Origin: UPXZ01 sp047973025
GTDB lineage: Bacteria > Bacteroidota > Bacteroidia > Bacteroidales > Paludibacteraceae
Direction: 5' to 3'
Length of the DNA stretch: 64,000 nucleotides
Assembly: GCA_047973025.1 (NCBI GenBank)
Contig: JBKEBE010000006.1
Coordinates: forward strand, 8,860-72,859
In this document: one piece after another, positions 1-7,531 of the stretch
Layout: every line of letters starts with the position of its first letter
Position numbering within the stretch: the stretch's first letter is position 1
Position numbers and translations under genes: made by a program
Notes under the pieces: model-generated
The model's input: only the letters and a program-made list of their open reading frames with translations
What the model was told of the DNA's origin: nothing
The model's database searches: none

Positions 1-488
1 GCCAAAAAGTGTATGTGCTGGACAGCGGAAAATCGCTGATCGTTGCCCTTTCGCAGAATGCGGCGCTGAACCGCCCCGTGGAAGCACGAGAACACGTGCG
101 CCGTTTCCACGAACTGTTTTTCACGCTGTCGCCCGATAAGTCGGCAATCGAAAGCAACATGAAGCGGGCTTTTTTTTTAGCAGACCAGTCGGCATTTAAT
201 TACTACAAGGACCTTTCGGAGAAAGGATACTACAACCGCATCATCTCGGGAAATATCCAACAGCGGATTGAGATAGACAGCGTGCAGTGCGATTTTGCAC
301 AGTACCCGTATGAAGCACGCACCTTTGCGCGGCAGTACATCGTCCGTTCGAGTAGCATTACCGAACGAAGCCTCATAACATCCTGCCGGCTGATCAATTC
401 CACCCGTTCGGACAACAACCCGCAGGGATTCGTCATCGAAGATTTCATCGTCAGGGAGAACAGGGATTTACAAACCATTAAAAGGTAA
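1..488 (+). CDS. traK: Conjugative transposon protein TraK, 5'-truncated by the window
   Basis: TraK is a VirB8-like inner-membrane and periplasmic component of the Bacteroidetes conjugation machine (CTnDOT type). The frame is open from the first bases of the window (Gln-Lys before the GTG at 9), so this is the C-terminal part of a longer gene, roughly 160 residues out of a family length near 200; the N-terminal membrane segment is outside. The visible part is the soluble periplasmic domain, with conserved stretches such as HVRRFHELFF and NPQGFVIEDF. traL follows after 5 nt, and the order K-L-M-N-O-Q supports the call. The GTG at 9 should not be taken as the start. Confidence 0.93.
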   Translation, partial: QKVYVLDSGKSLIVALSQNAALNRPVEAREHVRRFHELFFTLSPDKSAIESNMKRAFFLADQSAFNYYKDLSEKGYYNRIISGNIQQRIEIDSVQCDFAQYPYEARTFARQYIVRSSSITERSLITSCRLINSTRSDNNPQGFVIEDFIVRENRDLQTIKR

Positions 489-493
489 AAATC

Positions 494-763
494 ATGAAAA
501 AGATATTGGATGAAATAACCCGGAAACGGAACGGCTTCAATGAAAAATTGAAAAACCGGCTGGAAAGGATGACGCCCGACGCCCGGATGCGTACCATCCT
601 CATCCTGCTGACTGCGTATGCACTGGCGACGGTATTTTTCCTCGTTCGGGGGTTTTCCGGGGGAAGCAGGAGCAGGTTTGAAGTTAAACACATTGAACCT
701 GCAGAGCTTGAAAAAAAGACCGGTGGAAAGCCGGCTCCTAATGATTCGGCATACCGCTATTAA
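494..763 (+). CDS. traL: Conjugative transposon protein TraL (DUF3989)
   Basis: Small inner-membrane protein (89 aa) of the CTnDOT-type transfer apparatus. A basic amphipathic N-terminus (KRNGFNEKLKNRLERM) is followed by one membrane helix at about residues 34-51 and a short hydrophilic tail of about 38 residues. Identity rests on the size, this layout and the position between traK and traM. It starts 5 nt after the traK stop, which suggests translation coupled to traK. Its molecular role within the machine is not established. Confidence 0.85.
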   Translation: MKKILDEITRKRNGFNEKLKNRLERMTPDARMRTILILLTAYALATVFFLVRGFSGGSRSRFEVKHIEPAELEKKTGGKPAPNDSAYRY

Positions 764-817
764 CCTGCCTGACGGCAGATAAACAAATTAAAAAAAACAA
801 CTAACAATTTTTTAAAA

Positions 818-2194
818 ATGGAAAATCAAAAAAATGAACTTGAAACCGGAATCTCTAATGAAATGCAGGATGACGGTGAAAATAGAAAAGAGGGGAAAAA
901 GCCGGTTGAAAAAGAGCGGCGCACCCTTTCTCCCGAAGAAATTCAGAAACGGAAGAAAATGCTGATTTATCCGCTGATGGTACTCGTGTTTATCGGCGCA
1001 CTGTATTGGATTTTTGCCCCTTCAAAAGCCGAAAAAGAAAAGCAGGAAACGGGACAGGGGTTAAACCTGGAAATTCCGCAGGTAAGCGGGGGCGATCTGC
1101 CGGACGATAAAGAAACCGCCTACAAGCAGGCGGACATGGAGCAGAAAGAGAGTGAAAGGCAGTCGGCGATCGGTGCGCTGTCCGATTTTTTCGGAGGAAC
1201 GCAGAAAGCACACAGCCGTCCCGAAGAGTGGGAATTAGCCGCCGAACCGGATTACAGCAATGCCGGACACAACGAAATCCGCCAATCGGCATCGGCTTAC
1301 GGTGACATCCGCCGCACGCTCGGAAACTTCTACGAAGACAACTCGAAGACGGATGCCCTGCAGATGCAGATTGATGAACTGCAGGCACAGTTAAACGAAA
1401 AGAAGAATGCAGAATCGGAAAACGACGAACTGCAGAAACAGTTGGAGCTGATGGAAAAATCGTATGAACTGGCATCCAAGTACATGCCCCAATCATCGGG
1501 AACGATGGCAGAACCTTTTGGAAATCCGGCAGGACATTCGACCGAAAGCGCTCCGAAAGCAGTCGGAACGGAGAGCAAAGAACCCGTATTCACCGTGTTG
1601 CCCGATGCGAAAAACGTCGTCTCGGCACTTTACCGGGATGTACCTAACAGCGTGTTCATCGCCGAGCAGTCGCAGGAACGCAACCGCTATTTTATTTCCG
1701 GAACGGATGACTTTGATGATGCTTTCGACAAAAATACGCTGAAAGTTTCCGTCCACGAAACGGTAACGCTCAAAGACGGCGAAACCGTCCGCCTGCGTCT
1801 GTTGGAAACGGCCCGGGTAGCCGGAATGCTTATCCCCAAAAACAAAATCCTGACCGCACAGGCAAAAATTCAAGGCAGCCGCCTGTCGCTTTCGGTTACC
1901 CACATCGAACAGCAGGGGCGGATTGTCGCCGTGAGCCTGTCGGCGCACGATTTGGATGGACAGCCGGGCATTCTCATTCCCAATTCGGAAGAGATGAATG
2001 CCGTGAAAGAGGTCGTTGCAGGAATGGGACAATCGGCGGGAACGAGCTTCACGTTCAATTCATCCGCAGGACAGCAGTTAGCGTCTGATGCCGGAAGAGG
2101 CGTGATGCAGGGTGCATCGCAGTACCTGAACAAAAAAATGCGGGAAGTGAAAGTTACGCTCAAAACGGGGCATCTGCTTTATTTAGCCCCCTAA
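818..2194 (+). CDS. traM: Conjugative transposon protein TraM
   Basis: 458-residue VirB10-like component thought to span from the inner membrane towards the outer-membrane complex. A charged cytoplasmic N-terminus is followed by a single membrane helix (about 49-66), a long Glu/Gln-rich periplasmic linker with a coiled coil (about 170-215) and a conserved C-terminal domain (about 260-450), as in the TraM family. The last codons and the TAA stop lie inside a GC-rich palindromic repeat (2182-2216), so the C-terminal tail LAP may be set by repeat insertion rather than inherited. Confidence 0.92.
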   Translation: MENQKNELETGISNEMQDDGENRKEGKKPVEKERRTLSPEEIQKRKKMLIYPLMVLVFIGALYWIFAPSKAEKEKQETGQGLNLEIPQVSGGDLPDDKETAYKQADMEQKESERQSAIGALSDFFGGTQKAHSRPEEWELAAEPDYSNAGHNEIRQSASAYGDIRRTLGNFYEDNSKTDALQMQIDELQAQLNEKKNAESENDELQKQLELMEKSYELASKYMPQSSGTMAEPFGNPAGHSTESAPKAVGTESKEPVFTVLPDAKNVVSALYRDVPNSVFIAEQSQERNRYFISGTDDFDDAFDKNTLKVSVHETVTLKDGETVRLRLLETARVAGMLIPKNKILTAQAKIQGSRLSLSVTHIEQQGRIVAVSLSAHDLDGQPGILIPNSEEMNAVKEVVAGMGQSAGTSFTFNSSAGQQLASDAGRGVMQGASQYLNKKMREVKVTLKTGHLLYLAP

Positions 2195-2216
2195 ATCCCC
2201 CGCAAGGGGGACTTTT
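2182..2216. repeat. ICE palindromic repeat, copy 1 (overlaps end of traM)
   Basis: GC-rich hairpin of the form TTTAGCCCC...CCCCCGCAAGGGGG...CTTTT. It overlaps the last codons and stop of traM. It belongs to a family of at least seven related copies in bases 2-12.4 kb; none was noticed to the right of the tRNA gene. Confidence 0.8.
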
Positions 2217-2258
2217 AAAACCAAATACATAATCAAATTTTTATTCTAACATAGTCTG

Positions 2259-2295
2259 AAAAAGCCTTCCCTTCGGGAAGGTTTGGATGGGCTTT
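2259..2295. repeat. ICE palindromic repeat, copy 2
   Basis: AAAGCCTTCCC-TTC-GGGAAGG followed by TTTGGATGGGCTTT, in the traM-traN gap just upstream of the traN start. The core forms a strong hairpin (CCTTCCC/GGGAAGG), and the outer AAAGCC/GGGCTTT can also pair. Confidence 0.8.
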
Positions 2296-2309
2296 AAATT
2301 CATAACAAT

Positions 2310-3230
2310 ATGAAAATCAAACAATTTCTTTTAGCAACAATTTTGCTGGCAGGCACATTTTCTGCCAACGCCCAATTCGGAACGGGCGACCTGTATCAAG
2401 GAATGAGCCGAAACATCCCCGGCGGGCGAGTGGTACTGCCTTACGGACTTTCCGTAACGTACGACAAAACCGTCCATCTTATTTTTCCTGCACAAATCCG
2501 TTACGTGGATTTGGGAAGTTCCAACATCATCGCCGGAAAAGCCGAAGATGCCGACAACGTGCTTCGGGTGAAAGCGTCCGTGCGGGATTTTGAGACAGAA
2601 ACCAATCTTTCGGTCATCTGCGACGACGGCAGTTTCTTTGCCTTCAACGTGAAATACGCCGAAGAACCGGAACGGCTGAACATCGAGATGCAGGATTTTC
2701 TCCATTCGGGAGCGGGTAATCTGCCGACCAACAAAGCCGATATTTATTTCAAAGAATTGGGCAATCAGTCGCCTGTGTTGGTTAAGCTGATTATGAAAAC
2801 GATATGGCAAAACGACCGCAGGGAAATCAAGCACATCGGCTCGAAAAAGTTCGGCGTACAATTCTTATTGCGAGGCTTATACACGCATAATGGACTTTTT
2901 TATTTTCACACGCTTACCAAAAACCAAAGTCAAATGCCGTTCAATATCGACTTCGTTACCTTCAAAGTAGTGGATAAAAAAGTGGCGAAACGCACCGCCA
3001 TTCAAGAGCAAATCCTGCAACCGCTCCGCATCCACAACGACATTGTCCGCATCGGCGGAAACCAATCGAAACGCTCCGTGTTCGCACTCGAACAGTTTAC
3101 TTTGCCCGATGATAAAGTATTGGAAGTTACGCTTTTCGAGCAAAACGGCGGACGGCATCAGACTTTCATCGTGGAAAACGAGGATTTAATCCGTGCAAAA
3201 AACATTGATAACCTGAAATTGAAATTTTGA
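2310..3230 (+). CDS. traN: Conjugative transposon protein TraN (DUF4138)
   Basis: 306-residue exported protein of the CTnDOT transfer apparatus, proposed to act in the outer-membrane part in a VirB9-like position. It carries a clear signal peptide (MKIKQFLLATILLAGTFSANAQ), then a beta-rich mature protein with no further membrane helix. The gene order traM-traN-traO supports the identity. The TGA stop shares one base with the traO ATG (TGATG at 3228-3232), a typical translational-coupling junction. Confidence 0.9.
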   Translation: MKIKQFLLATILLAGTFSANAQFGTGDLYQGMSRNIPGGRVVLPYGLSVTYDKTVHLIFPAQIRYVDLGSSNIIAGKAEDADNVLRVKASVRDFETETNLSVICDDGSFFAFNVKYAEEPERLNIEMQDFLHSGAGNLPTNKADIYFKELGNQSPVLVKLIMKTIWQNDRREIKHIGSKKFGVQFLLRGLYTHNGLFYFHTLTKNQSQMPFNIDFVTFKVVDKKVAKRTAIQEQILQPLRIHNDIVRIGGNQSKRSVFALEQFTLPDDKVLEVTLFEQNGGRHQTFIVENEDLIRAKNIDNLKLKF

Positions 3231-3826
3231 TGAAAAAGACGATGATTTTAATCGTGTGCCTTGTTGCGATAGCGGCAGTCACACACGCCCAACGGTTAAT
3301 TCCGGGACAGCGGGGATTGCAATTATCCTACATTTATCCGATTATTCCCACAAATGATAATCATTTGCAGCCCGCAAAAGCCCTCCCTACGGGAGGGTTT
3401 GGGTGGGCTTTGGCAATGACCATCAATCACAAGCGAGCCAATCATTGGCTTTTCGGTTTAGAATACGCCAAGAAAAACTTTGCGTATCGAAACACAAAAC
3501 TTCCTGTCGAAACTTTCGCTTTCGAGGGCGGATATATGCTCAATCTCTTTTCTGATGCCGGAAAGAACCTTTTGCTCAACACCGGAATTACCGCCGTTTC
3601 CGGTTACGAAACCGTTAATCGGGGCGAAAAACTTCTGCCCGACGGAGCAACTCTTTTGTCAAAAGACAAATTTGTTTACGGCGGAGCGTACCATTTGGCA
3701 TTGGACGTTTTCGCAACGGACAACTTGGTGTTTTTCGTAAAAGGAAAGTGCAACGTGCTTTGGGGAAGCGATGTGGAGAGGTTTCGACCGCAGATAAATA
3801 CAGGAATTAGAATAAGTCTGAACTAG
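3230..3826 (+). CDS. traO: Conjugative transposon protein TraO
   Basis: Outer-membrane-type protein (198 aa) of the CTnDOT conjugation system, with a signal peptide (about residues 1-21) and alternating hydrophobic strands ending in a typical beta-barrel C-terminus (TGIRISLN). The ATG at 3230 overlaps the traN stop; a TTG one codon earlier is less likely. A copy of the ICE palindromic repeat lies in frame within the gene (3376-3411), encoding about residues 49-61 (ALPTGGFGWAL), so this copy of TraO probably carries an inserted segment of about 12 residues in an early loop. Downstream, traP (primase) is absent and traQ follows. Confidence 0.87.
   Translation: MKKTMILIVCLVAIAAVTHAQRLIPGQRGLQLSYIYPIIPTNDNHLQPAKALPTGGFGWALAMTINHKRANHWLFGLEYAKKNFAYRNTKLPVETFAFEGGYMLNLFSDAGKNLLLNTGITAVSGYETVNRGEKLLPDGATLLSKDKFVYGGAYHLALDVFATDNLVFFVKGKCNVLWGSDVERFRPQINTGIRISLN
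3376..3411. repeat. ICE palindromic repeat, copy 3 (inside traO)
   Basis: CCCTCCC-TAC-GGGAGGG core flanked by AAAAG and a GGGTGGGCTTT tail, the same pattern as copy 2. It sits wholly inside the traO reading frame without breaking it. Confidence 0.82.
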
Positions 3827-3884
3827 GATTTATGTGATTTTTATGATTAAAAATGATTTTGTAAAACAATAAAAATGACTAAAA

Positions 3885-4334
3885 ATGAAACTAAAAAGTA
3901 AAATAATCAATAATTTATGGGTGGTGGGAGTGCTACTCATTGCCGGGTTTTGTCTATCTGCTTGCGATAACGAGCTGGATGTTCAGCAGGTGTATGAATT
4001 TGATATTCGCACGATGCCAGTGCGTAAAGAAATCCGCCAAAACGAAACCGCTGAAATCCGTTGTTCGCTAATCGAGAAAGGAAGTTTTTCCGATAATCGC
4101 TATACCATTCGTTACTTCCAATCAGAAGGATTTGGCGAACTTCGTTTAGGCAAAAACGGCGAAGTCTTTCTGCCTAATGACCGATATCCGCTTCCGGACA
4201 AAGAATTTCGACTGTACTACACTTCCCGCTCCAACGAAAGCCAGACCTTCGAGGTAGTGGTGGAAGATGGATTTGGAAATCAGAGGAGGTTGGAGTTTGA
4301 GTTTAGTGCTCAACGAGAAGAAATTAGGGAGTAA
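3885..4334 (+). CDS. traQ: Conjugal transfer lipoprotein TraQ (DUF3872)
   Basis: 149-residue predicted lipoprotein. The N-terminus has a hydrophobic segment (about 11-25) ending in a lipobox (GFCLSAC, Cys27), followed by a beta-rich domain. This matches TraQ/DUF3872 at the end of CTnDOT-type tra clusters. The usual primase gene traP between traO and traQ is missing; only about 58 bases separate them. A hairpin about 40 nt downstream probably ends the tra transcript before the oppositely oriented cargo genes. Confidence 0.87.
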   Translation: MKLKSKIINNLWVVGVLLIAGFCLSACDNELDVQQVYEFDIRTMPVRKEIRQNETAEIRCSLIEKGSFSDNRYTIRYFQSEGFGELRLGKNGEVFLPNDRYPLPDKEFRLYYTSRSNESQTFEVVVEDGFGNQRRLEFEFSAQREEIRE

Positions 4335-4375
4335 AATCCCGATTTGTTTCATACTTTAATATTTAATAAATGCAG

Positions 4376-4412
4376 AAAAGCCCTTGCACGTGATGTGCTG
4401 GGGCTTTTTGGA
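4376..4412 (+). terminator. Terminator-like hairpin at end of tra operon
   Basis: AAAAGCCC...GGGGCTTTTT hairpin with an imperfect stem of about 14 bp (two mismatches) and a terminal T run. It lies between traQ (rightward) and the PIN-domain gene (leftward), so it may serve both strands. Confidence 0.6.
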
Positions 4413-4428
4413 TGAAATTAACCCATTG

Positions 4429-4950
4429 TCAAATTAGAGAGGACCAGATTTTTAATCTTTTTTCTACTTCTCCAACTAACTTTTGATTGTTTCGAAAAAG
4501 AAAATTAGAAGCTATTAGTTGATTTAATTTAGATATTGCGTCTCTTGGTGATAAAATTCCCGTTTCAACAAATTTATCAAAAATCCAAAACATACCGTGA
4601 TACTCAATCTCTTTGTTTTTGGCGTAATTTCGAAGAGTTTTATCACTGCTTAAAACGCAAGCGTTAATTTTGTTGGCGACGTGTAACACAGATTTATCAG
4701 CTTCTGATAAAGACTTTGGGTAATTTTCAAAGTAAATTTCAACAAAGTCTTGTTCGTGTAAATTATGAATAAAAAGCCTGCCAACGGACTGATAGGCTTG
4801 AAGTATTTCTTGTTGTTCCGAATACAATTCGTATAAAACTGCAGAAGTAGTATGTATCTCTAATTCAAAATTGAAAAAAGATTTTGTCAAACCTATATCA
4901 TACAAATCAATGAAAATATTAGCATCGGTAACGGCAATTTTTACTTTCAT
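4429..4950 (-). CDS. PIN-domain nuclease, probable toxin
   Basis: 173-residue PIN-like protein. The acidic residues expected of the metal-dependent RNase site are visible: Asp9 in AVTDANIFIDL, Glu41, Asp85 in SEADKSVL and Asp103 in LSSDKTL. No membrane segment or signal is seen. It lies 21 nt downstream of an XRE/ImmA-IrrE protein gene on the same strand. Such pairs (COG2856-type protein plus PIN protein) have been proposed as type II toxin-antitoxin modules. I infer that this gene encodes the toxin. Base composition is AT-rich compared with the neighbouring tra genes, so it looks like inserted cargo. Confidence 0.8.
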   Translation of the reverse strand: MKVKIAVTDANIFIDLYDIGLTKSFFNFELEIHTTSAVLYELYSEQQEILQAYQSVGRLFIHNLHEQDFVEIYFENYPKSLSEADKSVLHVANKINACVLSSDKTLRNYAKNKEIEYHGMFWIFDKFVETGILSPRDAISKLNQLIASNFLFRNNQKLVGEVEKRLKIWSSLI

Positions 4951-4971
4951 AGCTTAACACATATTATGAAA

Positions 4972-6036
4972 TTAAAATACCATTTGGTGTTCCTTTCTGA
5001 AATCAGCCAAAGATTGATTGTTCAAAGAAGCTGCTTTAGACATTGAAATTTGGTCTTCAACTAATGCACGGAATAAAAGTTGCTCAAAGCGGTTAGATTC
5101 TTCTGCTCCATTATATTCAACAGGTTCGTCTACTTTCCAATTCATCTGCTTTATTAAGAAAAAGAATTGTTTAGTATAGTGGTCGTTGATAATGCCACAG
5201 TCTTTGGCTCTCATAACTACGGCTTGCATAGAAATACCGTATTGTTTTTTGATATTGCCCAACTCATTTATTGAAAGTTTATTTCTGTGTTCGCCTAACT
5301 CTGCTTTAAGAGTTTTTTCAGGTAACAACATTGCGCCTGCAAATTGATGACACAAAGTTTCTTTTTGTCTTTCGGTAATATCGCCAAACTTCAAAAGTAA
5401 GTGAGCCAATTCATGCAACAAAGTAAAACGTATTCTATCAGGCTTATTTATCTTGTTAGCGTTATATGCCACAACAGGAATAGTGTCGTTTACACGAGTT
5501 TGCAAGCCGTCAAAATCATCATTAACTCTTAAATCAACAACTTTAATATTTTTATCCTCCAAGAGTTCAACAATATTGAAAATAGGACCATAACCCAACC
5601 CCCATTTTTCTCTTAAAAGTTCTGCTGCTTTATTTACCTGTTTATACTCAGTTACAATTTCAAAGTCTTTTAAGTGATCTTCAAACTCATTTGGTAAGCC
5701 CAAAATTTCTTCTAACTCTAAATACCGTGATAGTTTTTCCTTAGTGATTTCTTTAATTATTGAAGCCTCTTTTTGTGGCATTTTGCTCAATTTTCGAAAC
5801 CCTACTTCACCCAACTCCACTTTAGTACTTCTGAAAAAATAATCAGGATTTACATTTAAAGCCTTACTTAATAAGTTGATTTTTTCGGTATCAGGAATGA
5901 CTTCACCTTTCTCGTAACGATGCAATGCTTGACGAGATAATTGATTATCCAAGGCATCAGCCAAATCCTGCAATGAAAAACCTTTCATCAAACGGGCTGA
6001 CTTAAAGCGTTCTGAAAAAATCTCTTTCATTTCCAT
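4972..6036 (-). CDS. XRE-type HTH / ImmA-IrrE metallopeptidase-like regulator
   Basis: 354-residue fusion. An N-terminal XRE helix-turn-helix (about 8-65, SLQDLADAL..SRQALHRYEKG) is followed by a COG2856 domain with a zinc-peptidase motif (HELAH at 208-212) and the typical following segment FAGAMLLPE. In ImmA and IrrE proteins this domain cleaves or senses a partner repressor. Here, upstream of a PIN toxin gene, it is likely the antitoxin and autorepressor. It is divergent from the CBASS operon, with about 280 nt of shared regulatory DNA, so its HTH could also affect that promoter (inference). Confidence 0.85.
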   Translation of the reverse strand: MEMKEIFSERFKSARLMKGFSLQDLADALDNQLSRQALHRYEKGEVIPDTEKINLLSKALNVNPDYFFRSTKVELGEVGFRKLSKMPQKEASIIKEITKEKLSRYLELEEILGLPNEFEDHLKDFEIVTEYKQVNKAAELLREKWGLGYGPIFNIVELLEDKNIKVVDLRVNDDFDGLQTRVNDTIPVVAYNANKINKPDRIRFTLLHELAHLLLKFGDITERQKETLCHQFAGAMLLPEKTLKAELGEHRNKLSINELGNIKKQYGISMQAVVMRAKDCGIINDHYTKQFFFLIKQMNWKVDEPVEYNGAEESNRFEQLLFRALVEDQISMSKAASLNNQSLADFRKEHQMVF

Positions 6037-6056
6037 TGTTATTTTGAATTATAATG

Positions 6057-6064
6057 CAAAGATA
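6057..6064 (-). promoter_or_regulatory. -7 box of XRE/ImmA-PIN operon promoter
   Basis: Read on the minus strand this is TATCTTTG, an exact match to the Bacteroidetes -7 consensus TAnnTTTG, about 20 bases before the gene start at 6036. A well-spaced -33 TTTG is not obvious. Confidence 0.55.
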
Positions 6065-6261
6065 ATACTTTTTAGTTTACAAACACACAAAAACAATACC
6101 ACTTTTCACACTATTTTGCTAACTATGACAGAATTTTATGTTGACAAGACTGTATTTTACTGACAATTTTACCGAATTCAATCAAAAACTGAAAGTTTAC
6201 AATACATAGTTGACATATTTACATAAAAATTTGATTTTGTAACTGAATGGAATAGTATTTG

Positions 6262-6292
6262 TACATTTGCAGACGGGTGCAAATAGGTGCAA
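6262..6292 (+). promoter_or_regulatory. CBASS operon promoter with tandem GGTGCAA operator-like repeats
   Basis: TACATTTG (6262-6269) fits the -7 consensus TAnnTTTG; a TTTG lies at 6236-6239 (22-nt gap, slightly long). Immediately downstream, at the expected transcription start, are two direct GGTGCAA copies (6276-6282 and 6286-6292) whose starts are exactly 10 bp apart, one helical turn, as expected for a repressor site. The first gene of the operon begins at 6318. Confidence 0.55.
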
Positions 6293-6317
6293 CCATAACT
6301 TTTAATATTGTATAACG

Positions 6318-6539
6318 ATGAAGAAAAATCAACATGTAGTGCCGCACGAGAAAGGTTGGGCGGTAAAAGGCGCAGGCAACGAAAGGAACACAAAAATTGT
6401 ACCTACACAAAAGGAAGCTATTGACATAGCAAGGGAGATTGCCAAAAATCAGCAATCAGAATTAGTAATTCATAACAAAGAAGGAAAAATTAGGGAAAAA
6501 GACAGCTTTGGAAATGACCCACGAGATATTAAGGGATAG
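6318..6539 (+). CDS. Small DUF2188-like protein, first gene of CBASS operon
   Basis: 73-residue basic protein that looks like DUF2188 (HVVPHEKGWAVKGAGNER...T..EAIDIAREIAKNQQSELVIHNKEGKIREKDSFGNDPRD). DUF2188 proteins are small and of unknown function, often found as single genes or near mobile DNA. Here it ends 3 nt before the patatin gene and is the promoter-proximal gene of the CBASS operon, so it is very probably co-expressed with it. A DUF2188 gene is not one of the classical CBASS components I know of. A role as regulator, guard or accessory factor is conceivable but not shown. Confidence 0.75.
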   Translation: MKKNQHVVPHEKGWAVKGAGNERNTKIVPTQKEAIDIAREIAKNQQSELVIHNKEGKIREKDSFGNDPRDIKG

Positions 6540-6542
6540 CAG

Positions 6543-7529
6543 ATGAAGTTTAAAATTTTATCAATAGACGGTGGCGGAATAAAGGGGCTTTACTCCTCTA
6601 CCATTCTTGAACATTTGGAAAGTAAATTTGGTGGTAGTTGTTCCGACTACTTTGATATGATTTGTGGAACTTCAACAGGTGGTTTGATAGCTTTGGCTCT
6701 ATCACAAAAAATCCCTGCTTCTGAAATTTCAAAAATCTACACCAAACACGGAAAGGATATTTTTCCGAAACAAAATAAGTTAGTCGGTTTGCTCCGTCAA
6801 ACTTTATGGAAAGGAAAATTTAAAGACGAAGCATTGAAAAACGTGCTTACTGAAATTTTTGGCGAAAAGACTATTGGGGAAAGTAACAACCTGCTTTGTA
6901 TCCCTTCCTATTCATTTACTGATGCTCGTCCGTGGATTTTTAAGTATGACCATAAGGAAGGCAATTTAGACAGGGATAATAAAGCAAGATATGTTGATGT
7001 GGCTTTGACGACATCGGCAGCACCTACCTATTTGCCTTTGGCAGAAATTGATTTGTATGATTACAAGCAATTTATTGACGGTGGTGTGTGGGCAAACAAT
7101 CCGTCTTTACTCGGGTTGGTTGAAGCCCTAACTTATTTTGTTGGCGAAGGAAAACCTTATGACAGTATTCAAATACTTTCTGTAAGTAGTTTGAACAACA
7201 CTGCAGGAAAGCCAACAGGACTTAAACGAAACAGGTCGTTTATACAATGGCGAAATGATTTGTTTGAAACATCTTTGATTGGGCAAAGCCATTTTTCGCA
7301 TTACGTTCTCTCTCAATTTCACAACCTAAATTCTATGCCTGTGGAATATATTCGGATTCCTTCCGAAGCAATTTCTGCCGAACAACAACATTTGGTTCAA
7401 CTTGATGTTGCAACCGACAAGGCTCTGCACCTAATAAGGGGTAAAGGAAACGACAGGGGAACTTTGGCAAGCAAAGACCCTGAAATTGCAAAATTTTTTC
7501 AATCACAAAAAACATATAAAATAAGATAA
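6543..7529 (+). CDS. capV: Patatin-like phospholipase, CBASS effector (CapV-like)
   Basis: 328-residue patatin-family lipase with all catalytic elements: oxyanion loop GGGIKG (10-15), nucleophile elbow GTSTGG (Ser44) and the Asp of the dyad in DGG (Asp179). In CBASS, CapV enzymes are switched on by the cyclic dinucleotide from the CD-NTase (cGAMP in the Vibrio system) and degrade membrane phospholipids, killing the infected cell. It lies 3 nt after the DUF2188 gene and 2 nt before the CD-NTase gene. The length is usual for the family. Assignment as the effector rests on motifs plus context; the specific activating nucleotide cannot be read from the sequence. Confidence 0.93.
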   Translation: MKFKILSIDGGGIKGLYSSTILEHLESKFGGSCSDYFDMICGTSTGGLIALALSQKIPASEISKIYTKHGKDIFPKQNKLVGLLRQTLWKGKFKDEALKNVLTEIFGEKTIGESNNLLCIPSYSFTDARPWIFKYDHKEGNLDRDNKARYVDVALTTSAAPTYLPLAEIDLYDYKQFIDGGVWANNPSLLGLVEALTYFVGEGKPYDSIQILSVSSLNNTAGKPTGLKRNRSFIQWRNDLFETSLIGQSHFSHYVLSQFHNLNSMPVEYIRIPSEAISAEQQHLVQLDVATDKALHLIRGKGNDRGTLASKDPEIAKFFQSQKTYKIR

Positions 7530-7531
7530 TT

